From: a virus
Reading direction: 5' to 3' (one strand)
DNA length: 23,261 bases
Virus record (IMG/VR): IMGVR_UViG_3300021437_000085
Span: 1-23,261 of that record
Each line of letters opens with the position of its first letter. The stretch's first letter is position 1. The position numbers were made by a program, and so were the translations under genes. A model generated the notes under the pieces. That model was not told the DNA's origin. It saw only the letters and a list, made by a program, of their open reading frames with translations, and searched no databases. Shown here piece by piece: positions 14,406 to 22,446 of the stretch.

Positions 14406-15335
14406 GGCGTTGAAAATATTAAGGTTGAAGCAATGGACGTTTTCTTCGGTGAAAACGTGACACAAGTCGAGAAAATCACTATTCGTTCAGGTATCGCAAA
14501 AGCATCGCTTGCGGGCGCTTATTTTCATATATATGCAATGGTGACCGGCGTTGTTCAAAAGCACGTTTTCTGGTTTAAAACCACAAACTCGGATTCGGCG
14601 CCAACGGGTGTTGACGATTCAACAAAACACCAAGTCGACATTTCTTCAAACGCAATCGACACGACTGCTGAAATCGCATCGGCTTTGCAAGTTGCGATCG
14701 ACGCAACCGCAATTTTGAACGCGGGTGTTTCAAATAACGTTGTCACCGTTGAGCAACTCGAAGTCGGCTATGTCCCAAGCGCACACGACGCTAAAAATCC
14801 GGGAAAAGTGACAAACTTCGGTTTTGAAATTGTCGAACAAGGCGACACCGAAGACAATTTAGGTTGCATCGAAGGTGAAATCGCGGTTTCTTTCGAAGAA
14901 AGTTTCCTTGACGTTCAATGCCACGCCGAAGGCGTGACTCCGGTTGCTCAAATTAAGAACGGCGTTTCTAAAGTTGAAGTGACTTTGAACCTTGAAGAAA
15001 CCAACGAAGAAAAGCTTAAGAAAATGTTTGTGAAAACGGGCGGTTCTTATGTTCCGGACAACGGAACCGAAATTTACGGAATGGGAACTTTCAAGAATTT
15101 CGAAAACATGTTCAAATATGCAACAAAACTTCGTCTTCACCCAATTCGTCTACTTTCGGGCGATTTGTCGGAGGACTTCACGTTTCACAAAGCGTTGCCA
15201 AACTTGAAGGGTTTGACGTTCTCGGGGACAAAAGTTTTGACTTTGCCCGTGACTTTTAAAGTCTACCCGGCGGACGGCGTTGATTCTCGAATCAACTACT
15301 TTTCAATCGGTGACGCAAGTCAATCAATCGCATAA
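14403..15335 (+). CDS. Major tail tube protein
   Basis: The 310-aa product has an N-terminal tube-like start (MGVENIKVEAMDVFFGENVT) and a beta-rich region (KHVFWFKTTNSDS, TTAEIASALQVAIDA). The C-terminal half is typical of tail tube proteins (VSKVEVTLNLEETNEEKL, LRLHPIRLLSGD, TGT-like KVLTLPVTFKVYPADG). The middle segment at about 45-125 looks like an inserted beta domain. A canonical AAAGGAG site and terminator at 15348 mark it as highly expressed. It is followed by chaperones and tape measure, as expected for a siphovirus. No sheath gene precedes it. Confidence 0.82.
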   Translation: MGVENIKVEAMDVFFGENVTQVEKITIRSGIAKASLAGAYFHIYAMVTGVVQKHVFWFKTTNSDSAPTGVDDSTKHQVDISSNAIDTTAEIASALQVAIDATAILNAGVSNNVVTVEQLEVGYVPSAHDAKNPGKVTNFGFEIVEQGDTEDNLGCIEGEIAVSFEESFLDVQCHAEGVTPVAQIKNGVSKVEVTLNLEETNEEKLKKMFVKTGGSYVPDNGTEIYGMGTFKNFENMFKYATKLRLHPIRLLSGDLSEDFTFHKALPNLKGLTFSGTKVLTLPVTFKVYPADGVDSRINYFSIGDASQSIA

Positions 15336-15347
15336 AGATTTTAGAAC

Positions 15348-15376
15348 CCCCACGTCGAAAGACGTGGGGCTTTTTT
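15348..15376 (+). terminator. Intrinsic terminator after tail tube gene
   Basis: CCCCACGTC (15348-15356) pairs with GACGTGGGG (15361-15369) around a GAAA tetraloop, followed by C and TTTTTT (15371-15376). It lies 13 bases after the stop of the tube gene and should lower transcription of the downstream chaperone genes. Confidence 0.9.
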
Positions 15377-15398
15377 ATTTGAAAGGAAAACCCCCACA

Positions 15399-15653
15399 AT
15401 GAGTTTCGAATATAAAGAAGAAAATTTGGTTCTTATCTATAAAGGCCAAAACTACGAATTCCGCGCACCGAGCGCGATCGAACAACGACAAATTTCACGC
15501 AAGTTCAAAGAAGCCGACGAGAACGCCGACGTTGTGGGCCTTTACGTTGATTTCTTCGTTCAATTAGGTTGCCCACAAGACGTTTTAGAGAAAATGTCAA
15601 TGACGGGACTCCTAGACCTTTTTGCTTATTCCGTCGGCGCAAAAAAAAACTAG
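15399..15653 (+). CDS. Tail assembly chaperone, short form (G-like)
   Basis: The 84-aa product is the unshifted form of the tail chaperone, comparable to lambda gpG. Tail chaperones bind the tape measure and tube protein during assembly and are absent from the virion. It begins SFEYKEENLVLIYKGQNYEF and ends VGAKKN at TAG 15651. GAAAGGA lies 9 bases before ATG 15399. The last codons run through nine A residues, so a fraction of ribosomes shift to -1 and read on into the T-like part. A function-specific motif is not visible, so the call rests on gene order plus the frameshift signal. Confidence 0.82.
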   Translation: MSFEYKEENLVLIYKGQNYEFRAPSAIEQRQISRKFKEADENADVVGLYVDFFVQLGCPQDVLEKMSMTGLLDLFAYSVGAKKN

Positions 15654-15955
15654 ACTTTGACGACTTAGTTGTCGCCAAAATAATACGTTTTTACGGCCTT
15701 TCATTGCGTGAAGTTGAGTCAATGTCCGCGCGAAGGCTCAATTCGTTGTGGCTTGCCATTGACGTTCTTGAAACCCAAGAACACTTGGGCTTGATTCGCG
15801 CCGTTGTTTATCCTAACCTCAAAGAGTCCGCGCGGGCGGAACGCGACAAAGCTTTGAATTCGATAGCGTACCCGCGCAATCTTTATCCACGCGAGGCGAA
15901 AAGCGTCGGGTTTTTAGTTGAGAAACTTGGGGGCAAAAATGGCCGACGAAAATAA
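15399..15955 (+). CDS. Tail assembly chaperone, frameshift fusion (GT-like)
   Basis: A -1 shift at A AAA AAC (15644-15650) skips the TAG and joins the 84-aa G-like part to 101 further residues, giving 185 aa. Reading resumes at CTA 15650 (KKLDFDDLVVAKI). The extension is helical (LREVESMSARRLNSLWLAID, VLETQEHLGLIRAVV) and ends in a basic tail (GGKNGRRK), overlapping the tape measure start. This G/GT arrangement between tail tube and tape measure is a classic phage tail feature. The extension has no start codon with a ribosome site of its own near the junction. Confidence 0.8.
15644..15653 (+). promoter_or_regulatory. Programmed -1 frameshift site
   Basis: The A9 run (15641-15649) followed by C forms a perfect X XXY YYZ heptamer, A AAA AAC, in the zero frame (AAA AAC), with the TAG stop right behind. 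A weak stem-loop could follow (CGAC/GTCG around TTAGTT, near 15659-15672), though no strong pseudoknot is evident. Confidence 0.85.
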
Positions 15956-18335
15956 GTTGCAATTCGACATAGAACTAAACGAAGGTCAAATCAAAGACTC
16001 TTTTGGGGTCTTCGACAAAGAAGCCAAAAACCACGCCGACGAAATGTCCGCGATTTTTAAAGAAATCACAAAGAAACAAGAAGAAGACACAATCGAATCG
16101 CAAAACCGAATTGCGGCGGAGCGAATTCGACTTGCGCGCGAGTTCCAAAAAGAAACCGAGCGCCTCGAAAAAGAATCACAAAAAAAGGCCCTCGCGGACG
16201 TTAAGACCACACAATCGCGCCCCGCCGAGACCCTTTCAAATGCTTTAAGCGGGGCCGCCGACAACCAACTTTCTTATAAGTCGGCGAAGCTTTCCGCCGA
16301 AGCTTTTGAAGCCGCTTTTGCGGAGCAACTCAAACAAGAACAAAAGAAAATTCCGCCGATTGAAATTCCCGTCGCCCCAAGTGCTTTTGATATTTTAAAG
16401 ACCCAAGGGGCGAACCTTGCGGGGGCTTTCTTTCTAGTAAAAACCGCCGCCGATCAAGCTTTTAATTTGATAAAAGGCAAGATCGACGAAGTTGTGGAAG
16501 GTGATAGACTTGTCGTTCTTGAAAAGTCTTTTCAAACGCTCGGCGCTTCCGCTGGAATTTCCGCGGACAATATTAGAACTAAAATGCTCGAAGCGAGTCG
16601 GGGTCTAGTTGATGATTCGGCCTTGATCGAAGCGGCAAATAAAGCCTTTATCAATCTAGGTTCAAATGCCGGTAGAATTCCCGAAGTTCTGGACATCGCC
16701 CGCCGTTCTTCTAAGATTTTCGGCGGCGATATAAGTTCAAATTTTGAAGCAATCAATCAAGCGATTTTCACCGGAAACACCCGTCAAATTCGCGCAATTG
16801 GTTTGAATATAAACGCCACAAAAGTTTACGACGACTATGCTCGAAAAATAGGAACCGTGACGGCCCTTTTGACCGAGCAACAAAAACAACAAGCTTTAAT
16901 GAACGAAGTTCTTGAAAAAGGAAGTCGTCAATTTAAAGACGTTTCTCAAGCGGCCAATTTTTCAACAAGTCTTCAAGTTCTTAAAGCTTCAATGAATGAT
17001 TTAAACGACGAATTCGCGAAGGTCGCGTCGTCAAAACTCGGCGGGTTCTTTCAGTCTATCGCGGAGGGGGCGAATAAAGCCGTTCGCTTTATAGCGGAAG
17101 GAATATCTAAAGCGCGCCCCGTGCAAACCGTCGAGGAGGCCACAACTAGAATTGAAGAACTAAGGGCCAAAATTGAAGGCTTTAATATCCAACTTGCGGC
17201 GGTTGGGAAGGACTCCGGACAAGCTTTTGCCGTCAACCTACGCCGAGAAATAACACAAGCGCAATCGGACATCACAAAGTTTGTGGACTTTATCGACAAT
17301 ACTCAACAACAACAAGCGGTCGATCTTGCAAAAGGCGCAAAGCAATCAAAAATAGATCAATCGGGACAAAACGCCGCGGAACTTTTACGCCGTAGGCAAG
17401 AACTAAACCAAAAGCTTTTAGAAACCGACAAGATTCTTGCCGACGCTCAAATTTCCGAAGCGCAAAGAGTTTTTGAAACAAATAAAACAACTTTAAATCT
17501 TGATTCGCTTTATAAACAAAAAGCGGCGCAAGAAGAAGTCACTTATCAGCAACAAGTCGCCGAAACTAAAAAGTTCTTTGTCAATAATGCCACGGCAACG
17601 GCGGAGCAAAAGAACTACGCGCTTGAAGAACTAGAAAAAGCCCACAATTTAAGAATGGAAGCGATCGAAGAAGATCGCAAACTCAAGGCGCGCGAAACCG
17701 CTTTGTCGGAAGTGAATAATCTTTTTGATTCTCAACTTATAATTAAAAAGGGAATGGAAGACCTTGCGCTAAAAGCAAAAGATACAACCGCGTCGATCAA
17801 TGTGGACATGGCTTTAATTTCAAAATCAATGCGTGCGGCTTTGGTTGAAAACGCGGGCAAAGCTTTTGCCGCGTTTGGTTCCGCAATGGCAACGACCGGA
17901 AAAGGCGCGGAGGCGTTTAAGAACGCAGTTCTTGGGGTCTTCGGTGACGTCCTAGTTTCACTCGGCGAAGGTTATATCAAGGAAGGTGCGGCAATGGCAC
18001 TTGTTCCCGGTTCCGAAACGCGCGGCGTTCAACTTATCGCGGAAGGTGCGGCCCTTGCCGCTTTCGGCGGCGGGCTTAAGGGCGCAAGCGGGGGCGGCGG
18101 TGCGAGTTCAAGTGCGGGCGGCGGAAGTGCGGGGGGCGCGGAAAGTGCCGGGGCAACGTTGACCGACAACACGCAACCCGATCAACTCAAAGACAAAGTC
18201 GGACCTACGACACACGTTACGGTTCAAGTAAACGGGGACGTTTTCGACTCAACGGAAACCGGACTTCGAATTGCACAAATTATTGAACAAAATTCTTTAA
18301 GCAACGGTCTAATTATAACCGGGGCGGGGGCATAA
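15939..18335 (+). CDS. Tape measure protein
   Basis: The 798-aa product is a tail tape measure, which sets tail length and is chaperoned by G/GT. Residues about 20-90 form a charged coiled coil (EAKNHADEMSAIFKEITKKQ). A hydrophobic section (about 150-185) includes GANLAGAFFLVKTAADQAF, and a helical domain follows (FQTLGASAGISADNIR). A second coiled coil (about 465-605) leads to Ala/Gly-rich text with a Gly/Ser linker (about 712-742). The end has VNGDVFDSTETGLRIAQII, common in tape measures. GGGGG lies 5 bases before ATG 15939. At about 0.15 nm per residue the tail would be near 120 nm, an inference from the known rule. Confidence 0.88.
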   Translation: MADENKLQFDIELNEGQIKDSFGVFDKEAKNHADEMSAIFKEITKKQEEDTIESQNRIAAERIRLAREFQKETERLEKESQKKALADVKTTQSRPAETLSNALSGAADNQLSYKSAKLSAEAFEAAFAEQLKQEQKKIPPIEIPVAPSAFDILKTQGANLAGAFFLVKTAADQAFNLIKGKIDEVVEGDRLVVLEKSFQTLGASAGISADNIRTKMLEASRGLVDDSALIEAANKAFINLGSNAGRIPEVLDIARRSSKIFGGDISSNFEAINQAIFTGNTRQIRAIGLNINATKVYDDYARKIGTVTALLTEQQKQQALMNEVLEKGSRQFKDVSQAANFSTSLQVLKASMNDLNDEFAKVASSKLGGFFQSIAEGANKAVRFIAEGISKARPVQTVEEATTRIEELRAKIEGFNIQLAAVGKDSGQAFAVNLRREITQAQSDITKFVDFIDNTQQQQAVDLAKGAKQSKIDQSGQNAAELLRRRQELNQKLLETDKILADAQISEAQRVFETNKTTLNLDSLYKQKAAQEEVTYQQQVAETKKFFVNNATATAEQKNYALEELEKAHNLRMEAIEEDRKLKARETALSEVNNLFDSQLIIKKGMEDLALKAKDTTASINVDMALISKSMRAALVENAGKAFAAFGSAMATTGKGAEAFKNAVLGVFGDVLVSLGEGYIKEGAAMALVPGSETRGVQLIAEGAALAAFGGGLKGASGGGGASSSAGGGSAGGAESAGATLTDNTQPDQLKDKVGPTTHVTVQVNGDVFDSTETGLRIAQIIEQNSLSNGLIITGAGA

Positions 18336-18336
18336 A

Positions 18337-19119
18337 ATGGCTTTGAAAGTCCATTCAATTTTCTATTATGGTCACGTTGTTGATTCTTCAAATAACAAAA
18401 TCGCTTTCAAGGAAGGCGCGGGGCCGGAACTCATCGCCGAAATTCCCGCGGGTTCTTATACCTTGACGGAATATATCAACAAAGTATCGGCGGCGCTAAA
18501 CGCCGCGGGCGCGCTCGACTGGACCGCGGTTGCAAATCGCGACAATCGTCTTGTGACAATTGCCGCAAGCGGGCCCGCTTCCCTTTTGTGGTCTACGGGT
18601 TCAACGGTCCCACAATCGGCGGCGACCATGCTCGGCTTTAGTACAGCGGCGGACCTTTTAAACCAGACGATTTTCACAAGTACGTTGCCAACGGGCTCGG
18701 CTTATTCTCCACAATTCCCCCTTCAAGACTACCTACCAAAGGCTAGAAATAAAAAGTTAACAAATGCGGTCGTCACAAAGTCCGCATCGGGGAACCGTGT
18801 AAACGTTCAAAAGTTTGGGTCCGACGTTTTCATTCGATGCAATATTCGTTGGGTCACAAACGAAGACGTGGGCGGGGGTCTTATAAGAAACAACCCGGCG
18901 GCGGTTGAAGAACTTGAAACTTTTCTTTCTTATATCATTGAAAAGAATCCGGTCGAATTCATGGAAGACGAAAACCAACGCGACGCGTTTGACAAAGTTA
19001 TCATTGAGGCGACGGCGAAATCGCCCGACGGAACGGGTTTTGAACTTGTCGAATATGTTGACAAGTTCTTGCCCGAATTCTTTGAATCGGGTTTACTTAC
19101 TTTTAAGGTTCTAGAATAG
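18337..19119 (+). CDS. Distal tail protein candidate
   Basis: The 260-aa product follows the tape measure, the normal place for a distal tail (Dit-like) or tip protein. The N-terminal beta domain (about 15-108: NNKIAFKEGAG, IPAGSYTLTEYINKVSAALN, DNRLVTIAASG, TMLGFSTAADL) matches the pattern in the connector at 12962. The C-terminal part has NRVNVQKFGSDVFIRCNIRW, a helix with PAAVEELETFLSYIIE, and an acidic end (YVDKFLPEFFESG). GGGGG lies 6 bases before the ATG, one base after the tape measure stop. The specific family is not certain. Confidence 0.66.
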   Translation: MALKVHSIFYYGHVVDSSNNKIAFKEGAGPELIAEIPAGSYTLTEYINKVSAALNAAGALDWTAVANRDNRLVTIAASGPASLLWSTGSTVPQSAATMLGFSTAADLLNQTIFTSTLPTGSAYSPQFPLQDYLPKARNKKLTNAVVTKSASGNRVNVQKFGSDVFIRCNIRWVTNEDVGGGLIRNNPAAVEELETFLSYIIEKNPVEFMEDENQRDAFDKVIIEATAKSPDGTGFELVEYVDKFLPEFFESGLLTFKVLE

Positions 19120-19127
19120 GGGTTGAA

Positions 19128-20840
19128 ATGTCAGTCGTAAACGGTCAAATCGCAAATCAAACCACGTTCAACACGGCTTTCATGTCTAGAACGGCGTCAA
19201 CGACGTCTACGGTTGCGAAGGTTGCGTTTCAAAACGCCGACGTTGAGTCGGGCGCATTTGTCACAAATATTCAACGCGCGGTCAATAAAGCATTTGAAGG
19301 CGTAGGGTCTACGGGCGAAGCCGACACCGCAATCAATAACTACGCAAATCAAAACTACATTGCAAACGGTGACAATCGAAAAGTTGCCGTGGGAAAACTC
19401 GACGCCCAATTGAAGACAACACAAACGGACCTCGACACGGCGGAAGCCGAAATTGTGGTTCATGAAGGCCGCCTTGACGCGCATGACGTGACCCTCGCGG
19501 ACCACGAAACAAGAATCACAACCGCGGAAGCGACTCTTGTAGACCACGAAGGGCGAATTTCAACCGCCGAAACCACACTTTCAAACCACGAATCAAGAAT
19601 CACGGACATTGAATCGAACACAATGACAATCGGCGGAAATAAAACTTTTTCCGGCGACGTTGTTGTCTCGGGAAACTTTGAAGTTCAAGGAACCGTTACA
19701 AATATAAACTCCACAAACACAAATATCGAAGACGCCCTTGTCACTTATAACAAAGGCGGAACCGACGGAAGCGCAAACGGCGCGGGCTTTGAAGTCGAAA
19801 GACCTTCCGGCAACGGTCAAGTTCTTTTTGATTCTTCTTTGACCTCGAAATGGAAAGTCGGCGTCGTCGACGCACTTTATGAAATTGTGGTCTCGGGAAT
19901 TGCCCAAACGATTTCAGGTTTAAAAAACTTTACTTCGGGAATAAAGACCGACACGATAGTCGAATCGACCACAAACGCGGGCGTGACAATCGCAAGCGTT
20001 CTTTTAAAGTCTGGACTTGTGTCTGGACGAAATGTCGCGACCGACGGTTCAACCCTTGACGGCCACATTGCGAATACTTCAAACCCTCATTCGACAACGG
20101 CGTCGCAAGTAGGACTCGGAAGCGTGACAAACGACGCGCAATTGAAGCGCGCGGCAAATGATTTTTCAAGTTTCACCCAAAAAACGACACCAGTAGGGAC
20201 CGATATTTTTCTTCTAGAAGACTCGGCGGCGTCGGGTGCGAAGAAATATGCCACACTTTCCGCAATGGTCGCGGGAGGAGGCGGCGGTTCGGGCGCAAAC
20301 ACCGCTTTGTCGAATCTTTTGGCGACGTCAATCAACACAAGTTTACTTCCCGACGGAGATGCGACTAGAAACTTAGGCGCGGCGGGTTTTCGTTGGGGCG
20401 TTGCCCGAATCAATCAAGTGATCACTTCTTTTCTAACAGACTCAAGCGGCGCCGACGTTATCAATTTAGGTTCGCGCGTTCTTCTTGATTCTTCGGGGAA
20501 CACCCGTTTTCAATGGGACTCAACAAATTTATATTTTTATAGGCCCTTAAAAAACTTTCACCTTGCCGTTGAAACGCTTGCGACTTCGACGACGGTTGGT
20601 TCGGGAACGGGGCTTGTCTTTGCAAGTGCGGCTTCCGCGAACAACGTTTTGACTTTGCCAACCGCCGCAAATTTCACGGGTCAATATATCACTTTTAAAA
20701 GAACCGATTCGACCGCTTTCGCCGTCGTGATCACGCCGCAAGTTTCACAAACGATTGACGGGGCTTCAACTAAGAGTTTGACGTCGCAATATCAAACAAT
20801 GACGATTGCCTCAAACGGTTCAAATTGGTTTATAGTGTAA
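19128..20840 (+). CDS. Tail fibre with coiled-coil repeats
   Basis: The 570-aa product is a trimeric-looking fibre. Residues about 95-167 hold heptads, four of them 14-residue repeats of the form HE-x-R-I-x-x-A-E-x-T-L. A beta-rich stretch follows (GNKTFSGDVVVSGNFEVQGT). A fibre motif (TSNPHSTTASQVGLGSVTND) precedes Gly-rich linkers (GGGGGSG), and the end is beta-rich (VVITPQVSQTIDG, QYQTMTIASNGSNWFIV). Such fibres contact the host surface. AGGGG (19118-19122) fixes the ATG at 19128. It is probably co-transcribed with the collar protein next door. Confidence 0.82.
   Translation: MSVVNGQIANQTTFNTAFMSRTASTTSTVAKVAFQNADVESGAFVTNIQRAVNKAFEGVGSTGEADTAINNYANQNYIANGDNRKVAVGKLDAQLKTTQTDLDTAEAEIVVHEGRLDAHDVTLADHETRITTAEATLVDHEGRISTAETTLSNHESRITDIESNTMTIGGNKTFSGDVVVSGNFEVQGTVTNINSTNTNIEDALVTYNKGGTDGSANGAGFEVERPSGNGQVLFDSSLTSKWKVGVVDALYEIVVSGIAQTISGLKNFTSGIKTDTIVESTTNAGVTIASVLLKSGLVSGRNVATDGSTLDGHIANTSNPHSTTASQVGLGSVTNDAQLKRAANDFSSFTQKTTPVGTDIFLLEDSAASGAKKYATLSAMVAGGGGGSGANTALSNLLATSINTSLLPDGDATRNLGAAGFRWGVARINQVITSFLTDSSGADVINLGSRVLLDSSGNTRFQWDSTNLYFYRPLKNFHLAVETLATSTTVGSGTGLVFASAASANNVLTLPTAANFTGQYITFKRTDSTAFAVVITPQVSQTIDGASTKSLTSQYQTMTIASNGSNWFIV
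19461..19628 (+). repeat. Four 42-bp coding repeats in the fibre gene
   Basis: Each 42-bp unit encodes 14 residues. Units 1-3 follow HE-x-R-[IL] near the start and [DE]-x-TL-[AVS] near the end; unit 4 keeps only the opening (HESRITDIESNTMT). Units are 19461-19502, 19503-19544, 19545-19586 and 19587-19628. They diverge at the DNA level, as expected for an old duplication under structural constraint. Confidence 0.7.
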
Positions 20841-20851
20841 AGGGGTTTTAA

Positions 20852-21460
20852 ATGTCGATTCACACGGGTTCGTTTTTGACGGGAGAAGTTAGGCACTACG
20901 CGGGGGCAACCGCTCCGGCGGGTTGGCTTTTTTGCTTTGGTCAAGCCCTAGACGCTACCACAAGCCCAATATATCAAGACCTTTTCAACGTGATCGGGAA
21001 CACTTATGGCGGGACTAATAACACGAATTTTGTGGTCCCAGACTTGCGCGGACGATCGACGCTCGGAAAAGACAACATGGGCGGAACGGCGGCGGGACGA
21101 ATTTCCGCTTCCGCGAACCATGGAATCACGGGGACAACTCTCGGGTCTTCGGGCGGCGCGCAGCTTGCCCAACTTGCTTCGCACTCTCACGGTGGAACAA
21201 CTCCAACCGGGGGCGCGCACACTCATCAAATTTATCACAACCAAGGACCGGACGTTTTAAACGGAAATGCGACGGGCGCTTTGAATGGTTTCGTCATCGG
21301 GGGCTTAGGGGCTAATAACGGAACGGCGAGAATATTTGCGGGCAATACCGCGATAAATGGTTTTGACCCCACACATGCGCATACTATAAACGCGGACGGT
21401 TCGGCCACGGCCCACAACGTGCCGCCCGCTATGATTTTAAACTTTATCATAAAAATTTAA
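20852..21460 (+). CDS. Tail collar domain protein
   Basis: The 202-aa product has a clear phage tail collar domain. Residues 11-78 include GEVRHYAGATAPAGWLFCFG and IYQDLFNVIGNTYGG, then FVVPDLRGRSTLG. Three His pairs, HSH (111-113), HTH (123-125) and HAH (175-177), resemble metal-binding HxH sites of trimeric fibres such as T4 gp37 and gp12. The end (AHNVPPAMILNFIIKI) is typical. These are usually tip proteins that touch the host surface. AAAGGGG (20839-20845) precedes ATG 20852. It likely sits at the fibre or tail tip. Confidence 0.85.
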   Translation: MSIHTGSFLTGEVRHYAGATAPAGWLFCFGQALDATTSPIYQDLFNVIGNTYGGTNNTNFVVPDLRGRSTLGKDNMGGTAAGRISASANHGITGTTLGSSGGAQLAQLASHSHGGTTPTGGAHTHQIYHNQGPDVLNGNATGALNGFVIGGLGANNGTARIFAGNTAINGFDPTHAHTINADGSATAHNVPPAMILNFIIKI

Positions 21461-21469
21461 GGGGAATTC

Positions 21470-21790
21470 ATGGGAACTTTCAATTCAGCAACGACAATAA
21501 AAATTCGCGAAGGTGTTTCGGACAACATAAATCTAAGTTTTATTTCGTCGACCTATACTTATACGGTTCCCGCGAATTGCCATTTTAAAGGGCATTTATA
21601 TCTTGATTCGTGGACGTCCGCGATTTCAATAAACGTTGCGGGCGTGACAAATTGGCCGAGCAATCCAAACGGCGATGGGCGCGCGGAGTTGAACCTAGGG
21701 CCCGGCGAAACTATAACTTTGAATATTCAAGTCGGAACTCGCGTCGGCCACCTTATCGGAACGGTTTTCGAAAACGCGGGGGCGGTCTAA
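21470..21790 (+). CDS. Small beta-rich virion protein
   Basis: The 106-aa product is mostly beta: NLSFISSTYTYTVP, HFKGHLYLDSW, AISINVAGV, GRAELNLGPGETITLNIQVG. It looks like a small beta-sandwich, such as a fibre-tip or decoration module. AAGGGG (21459-21464) lies 5 bases before ATG 21470. Its stop overlaps the start of the membrane protein gene that follows. I do not recognise a family, but neighbours are tail proteins. Confidence 0.6.
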   Translation: MGTFNSATTIKIREGVSDNINLSFISSTYTYTVPANCHFKGHLYLDSWTSAISINVAGVTNWPSNPNGDGRAELNLGPGETITLNIQVGTRVGHLIGTVFENAGAV

Positions 21791-22020
21791 TGTCAAACGA
21801 AAAAGGCAAAGTGACTTTTCGCGACCTTATCGAATTCGCAATTTTGCCGCTTTTATCGGCGGCGGTTTTTATATTGTGGGACATGAACGGAAATATCAAT
21901 AAATTGAATATTCAAGTCGGGGTCATTCTTGCCGAACGTGAAGCCACAAACGAGACTTTAAAAGACCATGAACTAAGACTTAGAATTTTAGAAACCAATA
22001 AACCAAAGGGGACAAAATGA
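21790..22020 (+). CDS. Single-TM membrane protein, lysis candidate
   Basis: The 76-aa product has one strong membrane segment (about 13-32, IEFAILPLLSAAVFILWDM). Behind it is a coiled-coil-like tail (INKLNIQVGVILAEREATNE, TLKDHELRLRIL) and a basic end. That plan fits a small holin, a holin-like accessory or an i-spanin. The ATG overlaps the previous stop (TAATG) with GGGGG 7 bases upstream, and the stop overlaps the next ATG (ATGA). The upstream in-frame reading from 21610 is rejected because it would lie in another gene. Role is inferred from topology and position. Confidence 0.62.
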   Translation: MSNEKGKVTFRDLIEFAILPLLSAAVFILWDMNGNINKLNIQVGVILAEREATNETLKDHELRLRILETNKPKGTK

Positions 22021-22211
22021 AACCAACAATGGAATTAAAAGAAGGAAAGCTTCACATTGAAGCCACAACTCAAGTTGATACGGACAAAGACGGCGTCGCA
22101 GCGATCGAAGCGGGCATCGTTATTAAAGCCGACGTTTACGAAGTTTTGACGGAAATTGCAAAAAAAGATTTGCCGTTATTAAAAGGCTTCGTTGATAAGT
22201 TGGGGCTTTAA
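22017..22211 (+). CDS. Hypothetical 64-aa acidic protein
   Basis: AAAGGGG (22005-22011) precedes an ATG that overlaps the previous stop by 4 bases. The product alternates strand and helix (KLHIEATTQV, VAAIEAGIVIKADVYEVLTE, LPLLKGFVDKLGL) with no signal, membrane segment or known motif. It lies inside the small-protein cassette. I do not recognise it. Confidence 0.58.
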   Translation: MKPTMELKEGKLHIEATTQVDTDKDGVAAIEAGIVIKADVYEVLTEIAKKDLPLLKGFVDKLGL

Positions 22212-22212
22212 T

Positions 22213-22446
22213 ATGTCAGCGTTCGGGGCGGCAATCGGTCGGTATGTTTTGAATTTCGTTTTAAAATATATTTTGAACTACGTTCACAAAGGCGTTCTTT
22301 ACTTGATCGCCGCTGCCGAACGAAACATTGAAAACAAAAAGCAAGACAAGAAAGACGCGGAACAAATAGACAAAACAAGGGAAGCCGTAAAAAATGGAAC
22401 CGACGAAGACATTGAAAAAGAAACTGAGAAAATGCTTAACGGTTAG
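22213..22446 (+). CDS. Membrane-associated protein, i-spanin candidate
   Basis: The 77-aa product has an N-terminal hydrophobic or amphipathic stretch (about 4-34, YVLNFVLKYILNYVH). A charged coil (RNIENKKQDKKDAEQIDKTR and on) ends at acidic EKETEKMLNG. GGGG is 7 bases before ATG 22213, so this start is preferred to the in-frame ATG at 22192. The lipoprotein gene overlaps its 3' end by 53 bases in the +1 frame, the arrangement of Rz/Rz1 spanin genes. The membrane segment carries several Lys, His and Asn residues, so it is not a clean single span; the spanin call is inference. Confidence 0.55.
   Translation: MSAFGAAIGRYVLNFVLKYILNYVHKGVLYLIAAAERNIENKKQDKKDAEQIDKTREAVKNGTDEDIEKETEKMLNG

Noticed and set aside
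15641-15649. Nine-A run as a sequencing error
   Set aside because: Possible in principle, but the exact heptamer, stop placement and gene order all fit a functional frameshift.
15569-15955. T-like chaperone as an independent gene starting at 15569
   Set aside because: Its first part is a shadow of the G-like frame and there is no ribosome site; the -1 frameshift explains it better.
21610-21789. N-terminal extension of the TM protein from 21610
   Set aside because: It reads through the beta-rich gene in another frame and gives an implausible Arg-rich stretch; TAATG at 21788 with GGGGG upstream marks the real start.
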